Notes under the pieces: generated by a model
Seen by the model: only the letters and a program-made list of their open reading frames with translations
Databases searched by the model: none
Told to the model about the DNA's origin: nothing
Position numbers and translations under genes: made by a program
In this document: positions 56,321 to 64,000 of the stretch, one piece after another
Layout: every line of letters begins with the position of its first letter
Position numbering within the stretch: the stretch's first letter is position 1
Assembly: GCA_963932465.1 (NCBI GenBank)
Contig: OZ010792.1
Span: forward strand, 186,405,377-186,469,376
Direction of reading: 5' to 3'
Source: Maratus speciosus
Lineage: Eukaryota > Arthropoda > Arachnida > Araneae > Salticidae
DNA length: 64,000 nt

Positions 56321-57976
56321 GGTCCATGGGATCGACCGAGGACTTCTCGCCGGTAAGTTGGTCGCCAGAGATCGACTGACTCAGGGTCGAGCCCTGTACC
56401 GTCAATGCCCCTGCCCCACCTGACAAGGTCCGTGAAGTCCCTGTCCATTTCTGCGCGCAAGTCAAGGGGCAGAACCCCCGACAAGACGTGCAGCGCGACG
56501 TTCGAAACCGTGCTATAACACTTTGTCACGCACAGGAGAAGTCCCCTTTGCACGCTGAGCAACCTGTTTGCTTCTGCTACTTTGCCGGTGTACCAAATAG
56601 AAGCCGCATACAAGATAATTGGCTCCGCAACGAGGCGATAGAGCATCTTGCGCAGGGGCGGCTTGATACCCCAGTTGGCTGCTGTGAGACGATCCATTTT
56701 ATGCAGCAGCTTGAACGCCCTTTCCTGAACTACGTTCAGATGGGGCATCCAACTTAAATGCATATCGATAGTCACCCTCAGGTAAGTCAGGCGCTGCTCG
56801 AATTTGATCCTGTGACCGTTCATGAGAATCGCCCTGGATGGAGCATAATTGAGCCTTCCTCTTGGTGGGACCACCGTGTAGTTGCACTTAGCGTAGCTGA
56901 ACTCCAGGCTAAACTCCGAAGCCCACTGATGAATCCGGGTGAGAACCGGATTCAGGATTTCGGCAAACCTGAAGACCGCCCTGCTTCGTGCCGCTACAAA
57001 GACATCATCGACGAAGGTTTGAATCAGCCATGCCTCGTCTATATGTGACCGCCTCAACAAGATGTTTATCACAACCAACCAGAGTATCGGACCAAGACAT
57101 GATCCCTGTGGAACACCGACATTAAAGTAGTGTTCCCCGACGAAGAGAATGATCGACCGATACCAGAGGTAATCATCAATCAACCCAAATAGATAGGTTA
57201 CGATGCCGAGATCCGTAAGGCACCGGAGAATGTCCGCTCGGCGAACGCTGTTAAAGGCGCTCTTGATATCGAAAGTGAGCAGTCACGTGAATTCTCCGCC
57301 GGCCTTTGATTCGGCTATGTAGTCCAGAACTCTGCGTAACGCGCCCACCGTACTGATATTCTTTCGAAAACCGTACTGTCTGGCGTCAAGCAGTCCGTTG
57401 GTCTCAAGGTGGAGAGCCAATCTCGTTGCGCACATCTTGTCCAATACCTTCCCGAGGGTCGGTAGTAGACAGATCGGGCGGTAGGATGCAGGGTCGCTGC
57501 GGGGTTTTCCCGGTTTGGGAAAATACACCGCTACAGCCCTTTTCCAAGTCCGCGGGAAACAAGATACTCTCAAGCAGTGGTTATAAAGTGCCAGTAGCCA
57601 TTGAGGATGGAACTGAAGAACCTTTTGGACGATCTCGAGGCTGATCCCATCGTGGCCAGGTGCCTTATTAGGCGGCAGTGACTCCACTGCAAGCTCTAGC
57701 TCTTCGATGGTAAACCAGTCTGGTTCGCCGGTTCTGTTGTGCACGACCTGCGAAGCTTCATCGACTTGCAGGAAGTGGTGTCTTGCAAGTTCATCCTGGG
57801 AATCCTCCCAGGTGGAGACTTCCTCCCCGGAGGGAAGAATCAGGGAGACGGGGGCCTCCCTCCTCCACTTGCCTCGCACCACCTCGACTGCACAACCTAG
57901 CTTGTCCGTGACCAGTCCCTCCGAAATGAATCGTCGGAACGATGCACGTTTGGTGTGCAGGATCGCCTTTTTATAC
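56251..57976 (-). pseudogene. R1-like LINE reverse transcriptase, interrupted
   Basis: It reads LPPNKAPGHDGISLEIV, PKPGKPRSDPASYRPICLLP and QYGFRKNISTVGALRRVLDY, then an in-frame TGA at 57283-57285. It continues LLTFDIKSAFNSVRRADIL, GVPQGSCLGPILW and the catalytic FVDD block QTFVDDVFVAAR, with thumb LTYLRVTIDMHLSW and YAASIWYTG. FVDD replaces the commoner YADD or FADD. A frameshift near 56251 leads into RNase H. Its upstream end joins the endonuclease part across the nested LINE. Confidence 0.9.
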
Positions 57977-57984
57977 CCAACAAC

Positions 57985-58407
57985 ATTTTTGCCACTGCCA
58001 CCATCTACACTGAAACGTGAATTACAGAGAAGACTACAAGAAAAGTGGCAGCAGCGGTGGGTCGCTATACAATAGACTTCGTTCCAGAAGTCTCATCCCG
58101 CTTTTTTATTCATAATAGATACTTGTACATATTCTTGACAAACCACGGACCATTTCAAGAACACTTATATACAATAAACAAAAGGGACTCACCATTATGC
58201 ATCTGTGGTTCACTGGCAAATTCATTACATTACATATTAGATTGCACACTCACGTCACACTATCATGTTAAAAAGCCGCAAAACATGTCACTAAAAGATT
58301 GGCTGGTCTACCTGTTGGATAGGCCGCTACTACTAAATCGGATATGCGAATGCACGAAGTTCCTAGAAAATAACGAACACTTTTTCTCTAATCCACTCCC
58401 CTACTGA
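57985..58407 (+). pseudogene. C-terminus of a LINE ORF2
   Basis: The first part reads PPSTLKRELQRRLQEKWQQR. A frameshift near 58050 is followed by GRYTIDFVPEVSSRFFIHNR, and a C-x-C-x7-H-x4-C zinc-binding end CICGSLANSLHYILDC. The stop is at 58405-58407. This is the typical C-terminal end of R1/I-group ORF2 proteins, with RT and RNase H cores missing. Confidence 0.8.
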
Positions 58408-58554
58408 GGGGAGGACTGCTCTCTGATGTACCAGGCAGGAACCTCATTCTAATTAAAATTGTATTGAGTCCTATGGTTTTTTGAAAACTGTATTTATTAG
58501 GGCATAATTGCAATTAAGTGTAACCCAATTCATATGTGTGTTTCTTTCCCTGGC

Positions 58555-59056
58555 GTTGTGGATCTGGGTGCCATCTGCGGATGTTCACATGGCTTAGGTA
58601 TCTTTGGATGTTTAAATATTGGTGCATTTATTGTCATACATCATTCATCATTTATATTTTATCATTTCATTATTGTGTTTTGTTGTGGATCTGGGTGCCA
58701 TCTGCGGATGTTCACATGGCTTAGGTATCTTTGGATGTTTAAATATTGGTGCATTTATTGTCATACATCATTCATCATTTATATTTTATTATTTCATTAT
58801 TGTGTTTTGTTGTGGATCTGAGTGCCATCTGTGGATGTTCACATGGCTTATTATCTTTGGATGTTTAAATATTGGTGCATTTATTGTCATACATCATTCA
58901 TCATTTATATTTTATTATTTTATTATTGTGTTTTGTTGTGGATCTGGGTGCCATCTGTGGATGTTCACATGGCTTATTATCTTTGGATGTTTAAATATTG
59001 GTGCATTTATTGTCATACATCATTTATATTTTATTACTTCATTATTGTTTTTTTAA
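58555..59056 (+). repeat. four ~126-bp direct repeats in LINE 3' region
   Basis: Units starting TTGTGGATCTGGGTGCCATC at about 58555, 58682, 58809 and 58934 are highly similar. They generate long repetitive open frames (58534-59127) that are not genes. Confidence 0.9.
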
Positions 59057-59201
59057 GTATTAAAAGTGTAAAGACCCGGTTCGCCCAGAAAAATTGGGTA
59101 ACCAATTGTGATTGGAAATGTACATAATGTTAAATGAAAATAAATTTTCGGCATTGGAAAGCGGGACGGTTCGGTTCTGGTGTCTTCCCCCAGGGACTGC
59201 A

Positions 59202-60254
59202 CTAAAACTCAAAAGCATTTGCTGCGTTTCCCTGGGCGGCCATCCTCGGCTTTTTATACTCTGCTCGCTTACGCTTGTAGAGAGAATCAAGTCTATCCCT
59301 CTGTGGCTGCTCCAGAGTACGCTGGTAGAGCCGCCTCAGCGCACGCAACCGAGATCTTTGGCTGGACAGTTGACCCATCCACCAACACGCTCCCTTGCGT
59401 ACCGCAGGTATGCGCTTTTTGTGCTTTTGACACAGCCTCACCAGGATCGACATCAGGTGTTCGACACCTTCGTCGGGGGTTTCGAAGCCGTACCGACCTA
59501 GATCTATCGTGCGTAGATCGTGTAGGAACTCGTCCCAGACCAAATCCCTTTGCCTCCACCTGCGGTGGACGTTTCGGGGAAGGCGAGTGCCCGGTCTGCC
59601 TTGATAGGCCCACGTCATGAGTCGGTGGTCGCTGAGTGTTTCGATATCGGACATCATACAGTCTTCAATGCGTGAGGCGCAGAACCGAGCCAACAAAATG
59701 TCGACCCAACCTTCACCCTGAGGGCCTTTGAAGGTCGAGATGCTGTCCGGATCGTTCACGATTTTGAGATTCGCGTTCGAGGCGAAGGTGATCATGGACC
59801 TCCCTCTGACGTCAGTGGGTCGTTGCCCCCAAATCGTGGATTTTGCGTTAAAGTCCCCAACCAAGATCACATTGTCACTCGGGTAGGTACTCAACAGCTG
59901 CTCCAACGAGTCGAGTACGATCTGAATGTCTTCAGAGGGTGCGCAATAACATGTTATTATCAACACCTTCTCCTGGGACAGATCGCAACGGACGGCTACC
60001 ACATCACAGTGCCGTCTGACCGTGCAGAATGAAACACGGAGGCTCACCCAGAGGGCTACTCTAAAACGGCTGCCCTCCGAACTCACCTGCGTGTATCCCG
60101 GCGGAGTTCCGAGTACTTTACCCTCGCTCACGTATGGTTCGTTCAGAGATACGATGTCATATCCGGCGGACGAGACATCCTGTGAGAGCTGGTTTGCCAC
60201 CACGATCGCGTGGTGGCAATTGAGGTGCGTAAATCTCGGTGGATTACTCCCCAT
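59202..60254 (-). pseudogene. R1-like LINE ORF2, endonuclease domain
   Basis: ATG at 60254 opens MGSNPPRFTHLNCHHA, 16 bp after the ORF1 stop. The APE-type endonuclease blocks are complete: THLNCHHA, VSLNEPYVSEG, IITCYCAPSEDI, LVGDFNAKSTIWG and LSDHRLMTW. A linker with PAVRKGACWWMGQL and KRKRAEYKK then meets the nested LINE at about 59249. The last residues before the stop at 59202 come from the insert. The catalytic E, D, N and H positions look intact. Confidence 0.9.
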
Positions 60255-60270
60255 GATTGCTCTTCCTCAA

Positions 60271-61710
60271 TCATTCTATCTCCAGCTTGTGGATATGACA
60301 CTCTTTCGAGCCTGCGGAGTGATTGGTAGGTAATGATTTACTTCCCGGTCTCCGACGGTTTTTCAAACTGCAATTAGGGCAACACGCGTCGGCGGTGCAC
60401 GGAATTACATGGTCAGCGGCGCCGCAGTTCCCGCAAATTTGCGTACCGCGGCACACTGATTGTGTGTGGTCGTACCTCCAACACTTATAGAAAACCAAAG
60501 GTCGCGTATTAGGTCGGAAATTCACTTGGCGCCAACCCACATTTAGACGACGGAGATTTGCGATGCGATCTAAAGTCCTCTCGTCTACCACCAACACCAC
60601 ATTACGCCCTCTCTCGCCCACGAACGAAGTTCGGAGCTCGAGGGTGGATCCATTCAGGATCTCGTTTTGTTCATGTAGCGCTGTAGTGATGTCGGTGGCC
60701 GGCAGATTTGAGTCCACTCCAAAGAGCACTATCTCTGGAGCTGGACGTCGCGGTCTCATGACAAGGAGGTCCTTCGTCAGTTCGGCCTTCTCCAAGGCGG
60801 CCTCAAGTTTCTCCAGGTCCGCTGGACTATTGGTCAGGAAGAGAATACCTCCTCCCGAGATGTCCCGCGTCCCCCGGATCGCTATTTTGGCCTGGATGGG
60901 GTCGACTTCACTGACTACTTTTTGGTATGTATCATTGGAGGAGACAACGGCGTGTTCGTCCTGCCCCTTGGGACGAACTATGAGTGCTATTTCCTCTTTC
61001 GGGGGTGGTCTCGCCTTTGGCTTGACGCTTCTACCCCGAGGGGACTGGGCCTTGTTTTTCCCTGTCCCTTGCCGTGCGGATTCATGCGGAGATTTCTTAT
61101 CAGCCGCGTGGCCGTCTTTCGGGAGTCCCATTTTCTCCTTTCTCCGCAGCCTCTTCCTCATACTTTTAGTGACCACCTTCGCCCAGGACTGATTCTCCAC
61201 GTGGTCAGCCGCTTCTGATTGGGTTTCAAGGTTACCCTCGGTAGGCCTCTGTCTCGGTTTCACTGGCCGAGATTCTTCCTTCTTTGGGTTCCCTCTACTT
61301 CCCTGCTGAGAGCGGTCTTTGGTAGGCTTCGTACCCGGTTTCACTGGCCGGGACTCTTCCTTCCTCCGACTACCCTCAGACTTCTTGGCTAGTACGTTGG
61401 TCTGCTTGGTGTCCTGAGAACATACTCTGCCCTTCCGATTTCGACTGTCCTCCGGGGGAGTCCGTCGCGAGTGCTTTGGCGCGACTACTTCTACCTCGGT
61501 CAGACCGTCTCCACCTTCGTTGCCTCCCGAGCCGCTCTCATTCGCCTTCGCTGACGATCGCAGGTCGGTCTGGTCGCCCGGTGACGGCTGAACTCTGCTC
61601 TTTCGACGTCGGCGCCTCTTGCGTGGAACTTTCTGAGTTTCCTCAGGCAGCTCAACATCACTTGAGTCGCCATCGTCTCCATTGCCTCCCGAGCCAGCCT
61701 TCTCCGTTAA
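60271..61710 (-). pseudogene. R1-like LINE ORF1 (gag-like), C-terminal part
   Basis: The frame is open upstream of its first in-frame alternative start (GTG at 61344) to about 61710. It carries a basic Ser/Arg/Lys-rich region, then the LINE gag core (LRRLNVGWRQVNFRPNTRPL). CCHC knuckles follow: CWRYDHTQSVC (the first Cys is shifted and Gly replaced by Asp), CGNCGAADHVIPC and CCPNCSLKNRRRPGSK. It ends TGA 16 bp before ORF2. A frameshift near 61710 separates it from its N-terminus. Confidence 0.8.
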
Positions 61711-62606
61711 ACCTGACTTATGCGTTTCAGCCAGTCCATCCTTCCGGTCAGCAGCCCTGCCCCTCGGGTTCGAACTATCAACTTCCCGAGCAGAATTTTG
61801 TGGTTTCTTACCTCCTTCTTCAGGTGGATCCGAATCCTCATTTCTCCGCTGAAAGGAAGGACCATTCTCCCTCCGGCGCCTCCCGGGCCACTCTCTTCAG
61901 TCTGGACCGCCTTACTTTTCAACTTGGGGGGTCGACCGGACGTCGACCCCTCTACATCATTGCCAAATTTCAGTACCACCTCGTTCCGAGTTCCCAGAGA
62001 TAGTCGCGAGCGGTTTTTCAAAGAGTAGGGTGTGTTTCCTACTCCAAACTCTCTGCAAACCACCGGCTGTTCACCCGTCTGCGAGGCTTTCCCATGCAAG
62101 AGACAGAGCCAAGAGTGTTGTCTGGTCACGAAGTCCATGAGCGAACAGACGTGCTCGCCATACTCATCCTTCTTCGCAACCTTCAAACTCTTGTCCCGCT
62201 CGAGCTTCTTGAGGAATATCGCACCTATCGAGTGCGCGTCCTCTGCGAAAACAGCTGAAAGCTCCACCATCTCCGCAAGGGAGATATGGGCAGAGTTTGG
62301 GTTGATTTCGACTTGAACCTCCGCATCCGTATGCCTATCCTTAAACGGAGCATTAATTGGGGGAATGGGGGCGTTCGAACTCGAGTTTTGGCGTTCACTG
62401 GCCTCCACCCGGCTCGACTCGCCACCGCTGCGTTCGATAGTATACGTGTTATTGATTACCTCTACTGATCCCAGCTTCTCCTCCGGACTCTTGGCCAGGC
62501 TTCCCTCCTGAGCCTGCCGGGGCCGCACCGCGTCGAGGTGGTCCGGAGAAGGAGGACTTTCCGCCCTGAGAAGGGCGCTTTGCAAATCTTTGTTTGCGTC
62601 AGCCAT
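61707..62606 (-). pseudogene. R1-like LINE ORF1, N-terminal part
   Basis: The most likely start is ATG at 62606 (MADANKDLQSALLRAESP). The frame extends a few codons upstream but only to a TTG. It contains AEMVELSAVFAEDAHSIG and WLCLLHGKASQTGEQPVVC, then a Gly/Pro/basic low-complexity region. It ends at 61707, where the reading shifts to the C-terminal frame. I recognise no catalytic domain, as expected for LINE ORF1. Confidence 0.7.
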
Positions 62607-62640
62607 CCTCAAAAGAGCAATTGTCAAGGACGTTTTGCAG

Positions 62641-62830
62641 TTAATGAATAATAGAAAGTATCTCGAAAACGCAAGAACTGCGCTGAAAGACTTTGGTGCT
62701 TTGATATACTCTAGGATTTTGTCAAAGCCAATCTCTCAAAAATAACTTTCTAGAACGCCCCGGGACCGCAAGTTTGCTCTAAGCTGGGTGTGCCGATTTT
62801 TATGACAAGTACCGAAGTAAGAAAGAAAAA
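62641..62830. other. short stretch upstream of THAP remnant
   Basis: No feature recognised. Confidence 0.35.
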
Positions 62831-62981
62831 ATGCCTAGCTGTTGCATGGTTCCGGAGTAAAAGTAATTATATTAACAATCCAACAGCTACGATCTTCCGA
62901 TTTCCTAAATCGAAAGAATTAAGAGATTCCTGATTATATGCAATTCCAAGAAAATATTATCAAGGCACTAATTCATTAAGG
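62831..62981 (+). pseudogene. decayed THAP-domain exon
   Basis: ATG at 62831 opens MPSCCMVP. A one-base frame change near 62860 moves to KSNYINNPTATIFRFPKSKE. A stop (TGA) then sits where THAP domains have the invariant Trp, and LYAIPRKYYQGTNSLR follows. The segment ends at GTAAG (62982), a good splice donor. A Cys pair near the start, IFRFP and the Trp position match the N-terminal half of the C2CH THAP finger. It is a first exon of a THAP gene or of a P/THAP-type transposase, now dead. Confidence 0.6.
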
Positions 62982-63692
62982 GTAAGTTTCAGTTTCTAAT
63001 TTTATTGTTTTCTTTGCAATATTTATTTAGGATGAAATTTTCTGATGCATTTTCGGTTTATTGTCCATAGTAATTTCTCCTGATTTCAGACATTCTCGTT
63101 CTCATTCTCCTTCTTGATTTCAACTAATGATTTTTTTCAATGACTATTCAAATTATTTCTACTGGTATCAAACGACACCTTTTAAGACTTTGGTTTATTG
63201 TTATTTTATTTGTAATTTTTAAAGTTAATGAGCATGGAAATAAACATTTAATGTATTAGAAAGGGCCGTTGATAGTTTTATTTTAAAAACTACAAATAAT
63301 ATTGTTAAATTATTAGGTGCCTTTTGACATCAGAAGAAATAGTTTTAAGAAATGTTAAATAATAAAATTAAGAAACTCGTTAGTAAAAGAAAATTTTCTT
63401 TTTAATCCTTAATTACTTAATATTTTGATACTTAAAAGAAAAAAGAGTATTTAAAGTATTTTGTTAGCTACAAATAATTTAATTCTAAAATTTTAATAGT
63501 ACCGCTAGTGTTATTTATTCTTCCATATAATTTCTAGATTTTTAATAATGAAGGACTTAAATATCCCTGTATTTTGTAAGTCTAAAAATTTGTGTGTCTA
63601 TATGATTTATTCTAGTTTTCAATTTAAATGTTTGTTTTGAAAAATATTAAATATAATAATTGCTATGTATTTTTGTGTAAGCATTGATAAAG
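62982..63692. other. AT-rich stretch, no gene seen
   Basis: It could be intron of the THAP remnant. No second exon is recognised. Confidence 0.45.
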
Positions 63693-63825
63693 AGTCATTC
63701 CATGTCAAATCAACGCAATTTCAGACCAAAATCTCCCTTAACCTCTCAGATTTTGATGAAACTTAGTTCATCACGTGTCTTCACATAGTTATGAAAGAAA
63801 ACACTAAAACTATTTTTTAATGTAC
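63693..63825. repeat. terminal-repeat-like block, inverted copy at 50925-51050
   Basis: It starts GTCATTCCATGTCAAATCAA and contains CCTCTCAGATTTTGATGAAA and CACATAGTTATGAAAGAAAA. It is oriented as a left end, so it is the start of another copy or a fragment. Confidence 0.65.
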
Positions 63826-64000
63826 TAGGGGGCTCTGCCCCCTACGAGCTACGCTCGCCAACCCCCGTTCAGGCACACCAAAATCCAAAAAGCACGCTAA
63901 TTGCACGCATTTGATCGGCTTTAAAAATATTGAATTAAAATTAAAAAAAAAAACAAACAGTAGCGATCTCTCTGTAAACGGGTTTCCATTCGTTTTTCTT
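63826..64000. repeat. GC-rich hairpin and start of an unidentified element
   Basis: AGGGGGCTCTGCCCCCT forms a 7-bp-stem hairpin, followed by ACGAGCTACGCTCGCC. It abuts the terminal-repeat block and is cut by the window end. Confidence 0.35.

Larger units (their letters stand above)
57977..59248 (+). mobile_element. 5'-truncated LINE inserted in the R1-like LINE
   Basis: The 10-bp direct repeat CTTTTTATAC (57967-57976, 59249-59258) brackets this 1.27-kb plus-strand insert. It contains the C-terminal end of an ORF2, a 3' region with four tandem repeats and an AATAAA near 59140. About 100 bp beyond AATAAA (to 59248) are unexplained and could be transduced 3' flank. Confidence 0.8.
55186..62640 (-). 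mobile_element. R1-like LINE, nearly full length, broken
   Basis: Minus strand. ORF1 runs from 62606 to 60271 and ORF2 from 60254 to about 55365, with endonuclease, RT and RNase H. It is much more GC-rich than its surroundings. An in-frame stop, frameshifts and a 1.27-kb LINE insertion (57977-59248) inactivate it. R1 proper inserts in 28S rDNA. No rDNA is present here, so this is a dispersed relative. Confidence 0.9.

Noticed and set aside
58534..59127. Long hydrophobic frames resembling a membrane protein
   Set aside because: They translate four tandem copies of a 126-bp LINE 3' repeat in several frames.
55186..62640. True R1 at its rDNA target
   Set aside because: No 28S rRNA sequence is visible on either side.

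Overview
This window is eukaryotic, AT-rich and almost entirely made of nested and decayed mobile elements. No intact host gene could be supported. The element mix (copia and Ty3/gypsy LTR elements, R1/I/Jockey-group LINEs, hAT, Tigger-like and TTAA-target DNA elements, THAP and BED-finger remnants) points to an arthropod. A spider or other arachnid is plausible from the general look of the LINE and gypsy proteins, but the sequence does not prove it.

Layout. 1-8.7 kb: AT-rich DNA with short dispersed elements, including a cluster of ~325-bp palindromic MITEs. 8.8-9.55 kb: a Tigger-like element with TA target duplications. 9.97-17.9 kb: a four-level nest. A short TIR element (here called X) contains another TIR element (Y, 8-bp target duplication). 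Y contains a young copia element flanked by a 468-bp direct duplication. The copia RT contains a 74-bp TTAA-flanked element inserted in frame. 18.3-19.4 kb: another palindromic MITE and a textbook hAT MITE. 19.9-27.2 kb: a ~193-bp fold-back element split by a 7.16-kb element with 8-bp target duplications, which itself contains an orientation-switching minisatellite. 27.4-30.0 kb: a second, inverted copy of X that lacks Y but carries a different insert, a Helitron/DINE-like element with a GTCY microsatellite and eight ~150-bp repeats. 31.1-33.6 kb: a decayed TIR element.

33.9-42.05 kb: a broken Ty3/gypsy element with both LTRs. Its leader is interrupted by an internally deleted copia element (LTRs, 5-bp target duplication) that contains an inverted duplication of its gag start. 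42.7-47.8 kb: a 5'-truncated minus-strand LINE whose RNase H is split by a hAT element, which itself holds a second GTCY/tandem-repeat element. The 3' part of this stack is duplicated in tandem (1.46 kb, nearly identical). 48.3-51.05 kb: a broken copy of an uncharacterised, transposon-associated protein family. 51.08-53.06 kb: a degenerate BED-hAT element. 55.2-62.6 kb: a long minus-strand R1-like LINE (ORF1, endonuclease, RT, RNase H) interrupted by a plus-strand LINE with a 10-bp target duplication. 62.83-62.98 kb: a decayed THAP-domain exon ending at a splice donor.

The coding regions do not form a pathway. The value of the window is in its insertion history, readable from target duplications and from one empty site.
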